DNA from: Rhynchopus euleeides
Lineage: Eukaryota > Euglenozoa > Diplonemea > Diplonemida > Diplonemidae
Reading direction: 5' to 3'
Assembly: GCA_963210315.1 (NCBI GenBank)
Contig: OY723300.1
Coordinates: 186,001 to 250,000, forward strand
Length of the DNA: 64,000 nucleotides
Shown: positions 54,279 through 64,000 of the stretch, piece after piece
Position numbering within the stretch: the stretch's first letter is position 1
Layout of the letters: each line of letters begins with the position of its first letter
Program-made: the position numbers and the translations under genes
The notes under the pieces: generated by a model
What the model saw: only the letters and a program-made list of their open reading frames with translations
Database searches by the model: none
What the model was told of the DNA's origin: nothing

Positions 54279-57148
54279 CTATCCGAGGGCAGTTCTTGCA
54301 ACATACGTCCAGTTCTCTGGCTGGCTGGGGGCGGGAGGCTGGCTCGTGGCGGCCGCATTCCCCGAGGGAGGTGCTGGAGGTGCCGGCTGTATTAGTTTTG
54401 AGGGGGTGTTGTGTAGGCGTGCACAGCAGCGGAGCAGGTGTGGTGCAGGATGTGGCAGATATGTCCCGCTTTTTTTCCATTCAACATGACACGCAGGGCT
54501 GAACGCTCTTCTTGCTCCCCACTGCAAACAACATCCCCGACCCCTTGGGGGTTGGCATCGCACGGCAATCCTACATGGTTCAGGATGTCCATAGCCACAC
54601 CGACACACCGACATCCCCACCACACACAGTGCTCTCTTCAGAGGCCCACCCCACTCCAATCACCCCAACATACCGGGTGCGCACGCGCAACCATATGCGC
54701 CGGCACAAACTGGCTCGGCGGCAGCTGGTGGTAGGGCAGCTGGGGCGCCATGGACCCATTCCCCTGCGCCGGTGCTGCAGCTGTGCGGCAGGCGTGTGGC
54801 GTGCGGTAGGGGCCCTCCCCGTTGCCAATCATACCACCTGCAGGGAAGCCTGCGGGCGCGAACGCGCTCTGTGGGAGGTGCTTGTTTGCCCCTGCTGCGT
54901 GCGGCGGCGAGGTCGGTGTCGAGTTGGAGAGCCCGTTGCTGTGGGCAGACGTGCTGGTGGGAGTGGTCGGCGGCTGCGCCGTCGCCACGCGCGACACGCA
55001 AACGATGCACCCCACCTTCACGCCGTAGGCGCGGCAGCTCAGCTGCGGGTTGGACAGCTCCAGCCCATCCTTCCGCAGCACCTGCTGCGCGACAGGGATG
55101 CTCATGTGCTTGTTGATGAGACTCTTCAGCTTCTGCACCTTAATCTTCTCCCAGTTCCCCACGATCTGCAGGCGGCGCTGCCCGCCCTCCACCTCATTGA
55201 TCTCGATGCACTCCTCATGCTCGAAGCACCGCGTGTGCCACGCCTGGTGCGCATTCTCGCAATTTTCTATCTTGCAGGTGTGCTTAAACTGCTGCTGGTG
55301 ATCCGTGTCGTTAATCAGCTGGCAGTTCTTATCCTTCTCACACATCGGCAGCGGCGCCTGTTCAGGCTTCGGCTGGGGGGGCGCATGCGGCGGTGTCGGC
55401 GGCGCCCCATGCACCTGCGACATTGCGGGCGGCGGCGGCATCTGCTGCGTCATCAGAGGGGGGGCCATGCCCTGCGGCGGTGGGTACACAGACATCACGG
55501 CAGGCGGCGGAGCTGCGGGGTACATGCCGGGCGGCACCATGCGCGACGGCGGAAGGGGGACGTGCTGCGAGTTAGGCAGCGCGGGGTTGTGCGGGGCACC
55601 CTGCGGCACCGCCTGCTGCGGCGGCGGCACCGCGGCCGCCCGCGTCGGGGAGGAGCCCTGCTCCCCCAGCATCAGGATCGTGTCGGCGGTCACCCCGTTC
55701 AGCAGGTGCACCTGGTCCTCCGTCGACGGCACCTTCCCGTTGACGGACACAACCTCCAGACCCTCCATACGCGCAAACACCTCTTTCTTCTGGGTGTGCG
55801 CCTGCACCCCGACACGCAGCACTCCGCCATCCCACTCCACAACAAACTTCTTCCCGGTGTGCACCACGAAACGGCGCGCCGGCCGCTGCGCACTCTGCTG
55901 CTGATGATGCACGTGGTGATGTTGCAGCTGATGGTGGTGATGGTGATGATGATGCTGATGCTGATGCTGGTGCTGGTGGTGCTGATGCTGGTGGTGATGG
56001 TGGTGGTGGTGATGATGCTGATGCTGGTGCTGATGCTGATGCATCGCATGCTGGAGGTGGTGCTGCTGCTGATGCTGCTGCGGGAAGCCCTGCGGCACCA
56101 TCGCAACCTGGACGGGCTGCTTGCCGTCAGTACCCTGCCGCCGCCCTGTTGTCGGGCTGCTGGGTGACGGGGGCGACATCGCTGTGCGTGCCTTAAAGAG
56201 ACGCGGCTCCGACGCCGGCAGCGGCGGCGGCGTTGGCGGCGCCTTCTCAGGCTCCGCAGGCGGCGAGGGCGGGGACGGGGGTGCGGGGGGCTCCGGGGGC
56301 GGCTGCACCGCAGGCGCCGCCCCCACGTCCACACGCTGCCGCTTCTCCTCGTCTGCCACCTGCTGCCGCGCCGCACTCGACGCCTCCTTGTGCTGCCGCC
56401 GCACAGCCTGCTCCTCCCCTGCAACGAAGCGCGCCGCAAACCCCTGCCGCGCACCCGCCTCCTCCCGGCACACACCACAGCGTGCCTCGCCCTCGGCATC
56501 GCTGACTGCCTTCTGCGCGTCGGCCGCAGCGCGCTCCCGCTGCTGCTGTGCCTTCGCCAGCTCCCTGCGCCCCCCCGCCTCCTTGCCGCCGAGCGGCTTG
56601 AATGCGTTGAACTGCGCCCCGGCAATCTTGGCACGGCCCGACTCCTCCTCCACAAGCAGCCCCTCCACACCTGCCTCGAATGCAGCCCGCGCCTCCTCTG
56701 CCGCTGCCGCGGCACCCGCCTCTGCATCGCCCTCCGCCTCCTGCGTGTCGGGCGTGCACTCTTCTGCCTCGGCAGACTCAGCCTCCCCATTGGCTTTGCT
56801 TTCCTCACCCTCAGCAGTGCACTCAGCCTCCCCGGTCTCCTCCGCTGTGGTGGTGGTGCCGATGTCGGCGGCAGTGGGGGCGGGCTCGGAGGAGGTGGCG
56901 GTGGCGGTGGTGGCGGTGACGGGTTCCGGTTCCACAGGGTTCAGCTCACCGTCGGTTGCGACCGCCGCGTCGGCCATGAGGGCCCGGGCCTGGGGGACAG
57001 CGTCTGTCGGCTGTGTGCCATCTTGTGCTGCCTTTCTGCTGGTCAGCACATCTGCCGCAGCCCGGTTGGCAGCGGCGCGCTTCTTCTTATCTGTGTGGGG
57101 TGGGGCGGGTAGGGTAGGGTCTGCCCAAGCAATGGGGACATCTAGCAT
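54279..57148 (-). CDS. large multidomain protein: His-rich, PDZ-like, PBZ-like finger and ubiquitin-like fold
   Basis: Exons 57148-54674 and 54386-54279 join in phase 0 to 860 residues. The start at MLDVPIAW is uncertain: the next 15 residues read like a translated pyrimidine tract ending CCCACACAG, so MADAAVATDG, about 60 residues in, may be the true start. Order: an acidic Glu/Ala-rich region; a Gln/Arg-rich coiled coil (about 180-275); a Pro-rich spacer; a His/Gln-rich tract (about 363-415); a PDZ-like segment ending GLEVVSVNGKVPSTEDQVHLL (about 426-494); a Pro/Met-rich linker; a PBZ-like finger CEKDKNC...HQQQFKHTC near 600-624; and a ubiquitin-like beta-grasp region (LQIVGNWEKIKVQKLKSLINKH..., 650-720). 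PBZ fingers can bind poly(ADP-ribose). The combination is not one I recognise. The role is unknown, possibly a scaffold in DNA damage or RNA control. Confidence 0.6.
54387..54673 (-). other. GT-AG intron of the multidomain gene (287 bp)
   Basis: A strong donor CACCCG|GTATGTTG and acceptor CTAATACAG|CCGGCA in phase 0. Splicing extends the Pro-rich tail to end NWTYVARTALG. Without it the frame would stop at 54638. The splice call rests on the strong donor and matched phase. Confidence 0.65.
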
Positions 57149-57293
57149 GTGACAAGAGAGCGGAGAGCGGGAAAAAAAAGAACACCAGAAGAAGCAGCTC
57201 CCAAGAAATAGTTGCAGAAGCGCAGAACAAAGAATCAACCGTGTGGGCCTTGTGCTGTGGATAAACGGTGTCTGGTTCCATCCCCCCCCCCCC
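57149..57293. promoter_or_regulatory. 5' flank of the multidomain gene
   Basis: The sense (minus) strand has a long pyrimidine tract, TTCTTTTTTTTCCCGCTCTC, ending CATGCTAG around the proposed start, a good candidate splice or trans-splice acceptor. No promoter motif is visible. Confidence 0.45.
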
Positions 57294-58402
57294 TAGGCAT
57301 ACTTGTACCCCCATATGGGGAAGGCCAAAAATATGGGGAAAATATGGGGGGAATATGGGGGAAAACCCAGGGGTTCCTCAGGTGGAAGCAGTCAGCAAAC
57401 AGTTCTCTTCGTTCTGCTTTTCACAGGGTGTGAAGTCAGCCACTGACAGGGGACGTCTAGCACCTTGCAGAGCCATCTCACCTCGTCGCTTTCTGCAGAG
57501 AGGAAACGCCCGGCTGAAGTGCTCGAGTCAGACCACAAAAGGTGCTGTGAGAGTGCCGACCGCCACTTTCTTCAAGTCTGAGTAGCGGTCATCAGAGCAT
57601 GCTGTCCAGTAGTCCTGTCTTTGCTGGCAGAACAGTTGCGTCCTGCAGCCAGTCCTTGTACTGGCCTTCACAGGTCTCATTCCACCCGGCAGATGCAGCT
57701 TGAACATGTCAAGCTGCCTGGTGACGAGCGTCGACTCCGACTTTTCGGCGCTCGGAGCGGTCAAAAGCGGCGGAAGCGCCTGACACCAGAATGCACTGCT
57801 TGTGAATTCCCTTGTCTAATTAAGGACCTCAGGGGGCAGTTCGCAATCGCAAACACACCAGAGGAGGAGGACAGCGAGTGTGAGAGTGAGGACTTAAAAA
57901 CACAAGAGTGTGTGTTGTGAGGAGCTGTTAACCCTGAACGCGCTATGTGTGTCTGTGCGTATGTGTCCACCACCGCTGCCGCTGTCACTGCGGTGCCCCG
58001 CCAAACCGGGAAGCGTTCGCTCTCCGCTGCCGCTGTATCGGCGCAGGAGAGGAACAGGAGGTCGGTGCGACCCACCTGGGGGATCTTCCAGGGGGGGCCA
58101 GACCTGGCCACACCTGAACGAGCGCGCACCTCCCCAGGATCGGACTCCTGGAGGATCCCCAACAAGGCATGAGGCCGGTTTCGACGCGCACTTCGTGTGT
58201 GTCTGTGCCTGAGTGGTTTGATGTTCTCCCGTTGCAGCAGGAATACCCCCATATCCCCCATATGGGCCCCATATTTCCCCATATTTTACCGGGTTTTCCC
58301 CATATTTTCAGCCTTTTTCCCCATATGGGGGCGGGGTTTTGAGACCCCCCATATTTCCCCCAGATTTAGGGGGTTCCCCATATGGGGGGACAAGTATGCC
58401 TA
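57294..58402 (+). mobile_element. TIR element A (1105 bp), TA-flanked, ATATGGGG-rich arms
   Basis: The element runs from 57296 to 58400. Its ends GGCATACTTGTACCCC and the reverse complement of GGGGGGACAAGTATGCC are inverted, and TA flanks both sides (57294-57295 and 58401-58402). The arms carry repeated CCCATATGGGG palindromes over about 60-150 bp. A frame of about 75 residues near 57692-57920 ends in a Cys-rich PECTACEFPCLIKD motif and an acidic tail; it weakly recalls the C-terminal finger of piggyBac-type transposases, but not enough to call. Element A abuts element B at its right TA. Confidence 0.75.
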
Positions 58403-59928
58403 GGCATACAGTGCAAACGATAATTATTATCGCATACGATAATTATTATCGTATTCCCATTATCGTATATTATCGTATACGAAAATATACGATAATGGTG
58501 CGATAATTTTTTGAGATTTTCGGAAAACCAGAAATCAGCCCGGAACACATTGAAAAAGTGGTAAAAGTGGAGCCGGAAGCTGCCATTTTTGCTTCTTTGA
58601 ATTATTGGTGACGGGGGGCTTCACTCAGAAGTGTAGAATGTCCCTCACAAATGGGTGGCAGAGACACAACACACATAGTGCCATGACATGCACATCACTA
58701 TGTCTGTCTGAAGAAGTTTCAGGCACAGTGGGGCGGAGAGGACTCTGGGGATTGGGCAGTGGCCGTTCCACATGCCCTTCCCCTCGTGACTTACACCCTG
58801 TCGCCACCCCACTTCATGGAAAACATGACCACGCAGCAACAGGGTCATACTTGCGGCGGTATGCAACCACCAGTACAGCCTGTTGCGGGTTCGCAAAGCC
58901 GACTGGTACGCTGCCTTGCCGTCGGGACCCAGATACTGAGGACACCCCTGTGAGAACACTGAGGAGACGTTGGGCTAGCCTAGTTGAAGCAGGTGTCGGG
59001 GTGACCGAGACAGAGCACCCTGCCCAGAACATGAACAAGAAAGACTGTTCGACGCAGGTGTGGTCTTCGGTGCAATGTTTGGAGAGATCAGGAGATTTCT
59101 CTTCAAGGCTACCACTTATGTTGGACTTGGCCTTCGCTCCCGTGAGCAGTGAAAAAGTGAGGAACACCGTTCTTCCCCTCTGACTGACGACCAGTGATGA
59201 CATAGCGAAGGACCTTGAATGGGGTTTGAACCCGAGACAGGCAATACTCAACCAAAGGTATTCTTCAGGACCTGGCACGGAACGGGCGATACGAACGCTC
59301 CCACCGTGCGCACGGACCTGTCTGCAACTCTACAAGGAACCACGGGGTGGCGCGCGCACATCACCTCGGAGGCCTCAAGGAGCCTGCCTGACCTGCACGA
59401 CTCCGCTGCGCTACAAGGCGGAGCTCGGGCGCCATCCTCACCGACAGCAAGGCAAGGGGTGATGATCATCTGGAGACACCTGAGCCCATGCAGGATCGGA
59501 GAGACGCGATCCACCTGAGGGAGACCACCATCCACCTCCTTCGGACAGACCACACAGCCTTGTCGATGACCACAGCAACCCGGACACAGACCAGTACGCG
59601 TACCCTGCCTGCAGCACCGGACCCCACAGGCTCATCTTACCCTTCCTGGGGCTGGGAGAATGGTAGTGATCTCTATTTTGTGGCTGATTGTGGCCCTTGG
59701 CGGGGTTTGGTGGCGTTTGGCGGTGATAAACTGGAGATTTCGGTGATTGGTTTCGGGCAAAATCAGATGGGTATCGCATACGATAATGGGATTATCGTAT
59801 GTTATCGCATACGATAATAATTATCGTATCTGGTCGTATACGATAATCCATTATCGCATCATACGATAATGGATTATCGTATGCGATAATGAATTATCGT
59901 ATGCTAGGCCAAATGAGGTCAGCTCCTG

Positions 59929-60045
59929 TGACGCTAAGTGACACTAAGTGACGGTAAGTGACCGTAAGTGTTGGTAAGTGACCGTAAGTGTTGGTAAGTG
60001 ACTGTAAGTGACGTTAAGTGACACTAAGTGACGGTAAATGACGCC
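59929..60045 (+). repeat. TAAGTGAC array, left
   Basis: About ten copies of a decamer, consensus GTAAGTGACN, with some reading GTTGGTAAGTG. The same array recurs at 62278-62463 in the same orientation. Confidence 0.8.
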
Positions 60046-60154
60046 AAAAATCCTGAATGCACACGCCTGGAGGGGGCTTGCAGGAGGTCCTCACGTCTCG
60101 GGTCCCAGTGCGTTCCTTTGACTCCGTGCTGACTGTAGTGGGGTAACTTGGACA

Positions 60155-60250
60155 CCGACCGGCCGGTTGACCGGTCAGGAAGTAACCCGTTGACCGGCCA
60201 TCTGACCGTTCACCGGCAGACCGGTGGCCGCGCCGGTTGACCGGCCAGCT
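60155..60250 (+). repeat. cluster of GACCGG/CCGGTTGACCGG repeats
   Basis: Several short palindromic repeats around TTGACCGG and GACCGG lie within about 95 bp. They sit between the TAAGTGAC array and the first 31-bp array. Confidence 0.6.
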
Positions 60251-60281
60251 GCCCACAAACCCGCACACAACGCGCTGTTTT

Positions 60282-61247
60282 CCACACCTCTACGAGGTTG
60301 CCCCGATATTTTCCACACCTCTGCGAGGTTGCCCCGACATTTTCCACACCTCTACGAGGTTGCCCCGATATTTTCCACACCTCTACGAGGTTGCCCCGAT
60401 ATTTTCCACACCTCTGCGAGGTTGCCCCGATATTTTCCACACCTCTACGAGGTTGCCCCGATATTATCCACACCTCTACGAGGTTGCCCCGATATTTTCC
60501 ACACCTCTACGAGGTTGCCCCGATATTTTCCACACCTCTGCGAGGTTGCCCCGATATTTTCCACACCTCTACGAGGTTGCCCCGATATTATCCACACCTC
60601 TACGAGGTTGCCCCGATATTTTCCACATCTCTGCGAGGTTGCCCCGACATTTTCCACACCTCTGCGAGGTTGCCCCGACATTTTCCACACCTCTACGAGG
60701 TTGCCCCGATATTTTCCACACCTCTGTGAGGTTGCCCCGACATTTTCCACACCTCTACGAGGTTGCCCCGATATTTTCCACACCTCTGCGAGGTTGCCCC
60801 GATATTATCCACACCTCTACGAGGTTGCCCCGATATTTTCCACATCTCTGCGAGGTTGCCCCGACATTTTCCACATCTCTGCGAGGTTGCCCCAATATTT
60901 TCCACACCTCTGCGAGGTTGCCCCAATATTTTCCACACCTCTACGAGGTTGCCCCGATATTTTCCACACGTCTACGAGGTTGCCCCGATATTTTCCACAC
61001 CTCTACGAGGTTGCCCCGATATTTTCCACATCTCTGCGAGGTTGCCCCGACATTTTCCACACCTCTGCGAGGTTGCCCCGATATTATCCACACCTCTACG
61101 AGGTTGCCCCGATATTATCCACACCTCTACGAGGTTGCCCCGATATTTTCCACACCTCTGCGAGGTTGCCCCAACATTTTCCACACCTCTACGAGGTTGC
61201 CGCGATATTTTCCACACCTCTGCGAGGTTGCCCCGATATTTTCCACA
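60282..61247 (+). repeat. 31-bp tandem array, about 31 copies, plus orientation
   Basis: The unit reads TTTTCCACACCTCTRCGAGG followed by TTGCCCCGATA. Variation is mostly confined to a few positions (A/G in CTCTRCG, T/C in CGAYATT, T/A in ATTWTCC). Because 31 is not a multiple of three, the array is open in all three plus frames as 31-residue repeats (364 and 381 residues); this is a consequence of the repeat and not evidence of coding. Confidence 0.9.
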
Positions 61248-61262
61248 CCGAGGCAGGGGCAG

Positions 61263-61650
61263 CAGTTGGCACTTGGCCAGGTTCATGGTGTTTGCACGAG
61301 CGCCAGACAGTGGCGTGAGTTCAGGGATCAGTTGGCACTTGGCCAGGTTCATGGTGTTTGCACGAGCGCCAGAGTGACGTGAGTTCAGGGATCAGTTGGC
61401 ACTTGGCCAGGTTCATGGTGTTTGCACGAGCGCCAGACAGTGGCGTGAGTTCAGGGATCAGTTGGCACTTGGCCAGGTTCATGGTGTTTGCACGAGCGCC
61501 AGACAGTGGCGTGAGTTCAGGGATCAGTTGGCACTTGGCCACAGAGTTTGCGCGAGCGCCAGACAATGGCGTGAGTTCAGGGATCAGTTGGCACTTGGCC
61601 AGGTTCACGGTGTTTGCACGAGCGCCAGACAGTGGCGTGGGGCGGGGGAA
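61263..61650 (+). repeat. 66-bp tandem array, six copies
   Basis: Copies start at 61263, 61329, 61393, 61459, 61525 and 61585 with unit lengths 66, 64, 66, 66 and 60. Each begins CAGTTGGCACTTGGCCAGGT and includes GCACGAGCGCCAGACAGTGG. It sits between the two inverted 31-bp arrays. Confidence 0.85.
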
Positions 61651-61754
61651 TTGAAGTAGAAGGAAGCACAGGGTGGGATTGGGGGGGGTGGGGGGCAGCA
61701 GTTGTCGGGGTGGTCAGTGAGAGTGTGGGAGTGCGAATTATTCCCATAGCAATC

Positions 61755-62100
61755 GGGGCAACCTCGCAGAGGTGTGGAAAATATCGGGGCAACCTCGTAG
61801 AGGTGTGGAAAGTATCGGGGCAACCTCGCAGAGGTGTGGAAAATATCGGGGCAACCTCGTAGAGGTGTGGAAAGTATCGGGGCAACCTCGCAGAGGTGTG
61901 GAAAATATCGGGGCAACCTCGCAGAGGTGTGGAAAGTATCGGGGCAACCTCGCAGAGGTGTGGAAAATATCGGGGCAACCTCGTAGAGGTGTGGAAAATG
62001 TCGGGGCAACCTCGCAGAGATGTGGAAAATATCGGGGCAACCTCGCAGAGGTGTGGAAAATATCGGGGCAACCTCGTAGAGGTGTGGAAAATATCGGGGC
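61755..62100 (-). repeat. 31-bp tandem array, about 11 copies, inverted
   Basis: The reverse complement of the array at 60282-61247, same 31-bp unit and same variable positions. The two arrays face each other around the 66-bp repeats, forming a large inverted structure. Confidence 0.9.
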
Positions 62101-62277
62101 ACCGATCGTGATCGACAGCACTGTCGTTCACATGCTTGTCGGGTGGGAAATATGTCCCTTCTCAGCTCTCTCTGTGCATTCACGATCAGTCCTGCGGGAT
62201 TCACATCGACCACGCTCGGTTTTCTGCCATTACGGGGCTTGGTCAGCTCAGAACACGAGAAAACCAACGACTCCCTG

Positions 62278-62463
62278 AGTGACTGTAAGTGACACTAAGT
62301 GACGGTAAGTGACTGTAAGTGACGCTAAGTGACGGTAAGTGACCGGTAAGTGACACTAAGTGACGCTAAGTGACCTTAAGTGACGCTAAGTGACGCTCTG
62401 TGACTGTAAGTGACGTGCGGTGACTGTAAGTGAAGCTAAGTGACCGTAAGTGACAGTAAGTGA
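62278..62463 (+). repeat. TAAGTGAC array, right
   Basis: About eighteen copies of the TAAGTGAC decamer with small variants, same orientation as the left array at 59929-60045. It lies just inside the right end of element B. Confidence 0.8.
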
Positions 62464-62587
62464 CGACAAAAAAGCGGAAAAAATGGGACAGTCACCTGAC
62501 CTCAGTTGGCCTATATGCGACAATTTTCCGAAAATTATCGTATCTGGTATATGTGCGATAATAATTATCGTTTGCACTGTATGCCTA

Positions 62588-64000
62588 GGGGTGGTCTTAA
62601 GCTGTTAACCTGGCCAATTTTTCACCATCGGCGTCTGGGGGCCAAAAACGTCACCAAACCTGAAAATATGACCCCTGGGACCCCAGAAACACAATTCCGC
62701 CCGGTTTTGGGCACTTTTGAGCACTTCTGAGCAGTTTAGTCGTGTTCCGGAAAAATGTACCACAAAGCTGTACCTCAGCCCCCCCTGGGCAGAAGGCAGA
62801 ATCGCAAACCATCATGTCTCGCAGTGATCCAGTCAGCGGTGTTGCCAACCGTGCTGCCCGACGATACGTGGGGTCAAAAGTGCAACATGACAACACCTTG
62901 TTTGCGGTGTGACATGCGAGACAGTAGAAAATTACCCCGGAAACAAGGGGTCATAGGTACTAGAGGAGGGGCATGCTTCCAGCCCCTTCAGACCTTCAGG
63001 CGCATCGGTTGCATCTCTACTCGATGCGGGAGAATCGCTGATCGGACTGGCATAGTGCATCAACTGCAGGCATATCGAGCAACAGAGGAGCACTGTGCCA
63101 CTTGCGAAATCACTTGTGTCAGAATCTGTGTGCACATGTTCTTGGGCCAGTGACAGTGATAGTGGCAGTGAGCCATCCGATGACCATGAAGAAGGGGGCA
63201 TGGACTGATATCAGACATCAGCAGTGCACCGAAGATGGCCCCCATAAGGATGTATGAAAGGCTGAAGACTACAATGTCAAAGTTCAAGCCGTACAACAAG
63301 GACGAGGGGGTGCAACTCGGCTGTCCAGGCAGCTACGCACGAACGGGCAGAGTCCCCACACTTCTGCCATAGCCCACATCCAAAGCACACTCGGTGCCTT
63401 TGATTTCCAGGCACAGTTCGATCCGTGTGTTGTGTTCACACAGATCCCATGGTTGGCATATCCAGTGGTTGCGGCAGTCCCGCCTGCGCACCTGGGTATA
63501 CTCCGTTGTTCAACGTACCGCATAGTCTGACACCTGCACGGATCCCTCACCCCGCAGCAGCGTCTTTTGTGTTCAGTTGTGTGCATCGAGTGGGAAGCCA
63601 CCAGAATGCCCTCCCCACCCTCCCGTTTTGTTTCCCACTAATACACGTTGAAGCCTTCGCTCTGGGGTGGCCAGGCGGCAGCCCGCCCTCTGGCGATTAT
63701 GTCTATGTGGCACCACCTGCACCAACCTGTGGCCGTATAGTTGTACCATCTTCGGCCAAAGAAAATAGGCATGAGATCACGGCCTTCTGTGTCTCTTGCC
63801 GATGAAAGTGAGTGGTTGTTCCTCGTACGCACCCGGGCATCTGTGCGACAGTGCGGAGGTCCACATAGTGACGGAAGGGCTTGAATCAGCCATTGAGACC
63901 TCCCGACTAAGGGTGGTGTGGTACAACTTTGTGGTACATTTTTTGGAATTGCAAACTAGGTGCTTCTGGAGGCTCTAAACCGCCCGAAACCGGGCGCAGA
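62588..64000. other. terminal spacer, no gene recognised
   Basis: About 1.4 kb. Plus-strand sequence near 63140-63290 gives a short acidic stretch (SDSDSGSEPSDDHEEGG), and a second piece, MYERLKTTMSKFKPYNKD, appears after a frame break. This may be a decayed transposase fragment but is not enough to call. Nothing else was recognised. Confidence 0.4.

Larger units (their letters stand above)
58401..62587 (+). mobile_element. TIR element B (4.2 kb), carrying satellite arrays
   Basis: The element runs from 58403 to 62585. Bases 58403-58434 (GGCATACAGTGCAAACGATA...) are the reverse complement of 62555-62585, with TA at both ends (58401-58402, 62586-62587). Its first seven bases, GGCATAC, match element A. 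Clusters of CGATAAT/ATTATCG palindromes lie near both ends and also at 59770-59905, where a second copy of end-like sequence suggests a nested insertion. The interior is mostly tandem repeats. No transposase was recognised. Confidence 0.7.

Noticed and set aside
57692..57920. Possible piggyBac transposase C-terminal finger
   Set aside because: Only the CTACEFPC cysteine pattern and an acidic tail hint at it. The rest of the transposase is absent and TTAA flanks are not present.
60224..61382. Long plus-strand frames of 364 and 381 codons with 31-residue repeats
   Set aside because: They are the necessary translation of a stop-free 31-bp tandem repeat, open in all three frames. There is no non-repetitive domain and no start context.
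60282..62100. CRISPR-like array of regular repeats
   Set aside because: The 31-bp units follow each other directly with no unique spacers and lie in a eukaryotic genome with spliced genes, so it is a satellite.
63140..63360. Possible decayed transposase fragment in the terminal spacer
   Set aside because: An acidic stretch and a short basic peptide lie in broken frames, and neither is diagnostic.
1..64000. Spliced-leader RNA gene, rRNA or snRNA
   Set aside because: I looked for leader-like and structured RNA genes on both strands and found none that I could support.

Overview
This is eukaryotic nuclear DNA from a GC-rich, repeat-rich microbial eukaryote. The window holds fourteen supported host genes. 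Most are long uninterrupted reading frames, three contain one conventional GT-AG intron each, and every one lies on the minus strand across about 53 kb (4.3-57.1 kb). The only convincing plus-strand gene is a transposase. A one-directional gene array, few introns and pyrimidine-rich tracts ending in AG a short way before many start codons are what one expects of polycistronic transcription with spliced-leader trans-splicing. A diplonemid-like euglenozoan fits best and a dinoflagellate is the main alternative. This is an inference: no spliced-leader gene, rRNA or tRNA was found.

Layout. 0.1-4.1 kb: a near-complete DNA transposon (BED/hAT-like transposase, terminal inverted repeats, 6-bp target duplication). 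4.3-6.3 kb: a secreted astacin metalloprotease split inside its zinc motif by a 760-bp insert flanked by a 19-bp direct repeat. 10.6-27.9 kb: a small myristoylation-signal protein, PEX6, a kinase-fold phosphotransferase, a secreted transglutaminase-elicitor/CUB protein, a GNAT acyltransferase, a short acidic coiled-coil protein and a NUFIP1-like zinc-finger protein. 30.7-46.4 kb: an HVA22/REEP protein, tafazzin, a purple acid phosphatase, a secreted lipoxygenase-like protein and a WW/U-box protein assembled across an intron. 54.3-57.1 kb: a large protein with a His-rich tract, PDZ-like region, PBZ-like finger and ubiquitin-like fold.

Between the genes lie many small mobile elements. Two are hAT-type MITEs with exact 8-bp target duplications (11.2-12.1 and 28.9-30.1 kb), both carrying the same tandem hairpin module. 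One is a 1.15-kb near-palindromic foldback element (16.7-17.9 kb). One is a small LTR-like pair (38.0-39.2 kb), and one an element flanked by TTA (49.9-51.1 kb). Two terminal-inverted-repeat elements abut at a shared TA (57.3-62.6 kb); the larger carries 31-bp and 66-bp satellite arrays. The rest is microsatellite, poly-G/poly-C and unrecognised sequence.

Functionally the genes are a housekeeping mix with no obvious shared pathway: peroxisome import (PEX6), snoRNP assembly (NUFIP1), ER shape (REEP), cardiolipin remodelling (tafazzin), and four or more secreted enzymes. This matches a directional cluster of unrelated genes better than a functional operon.
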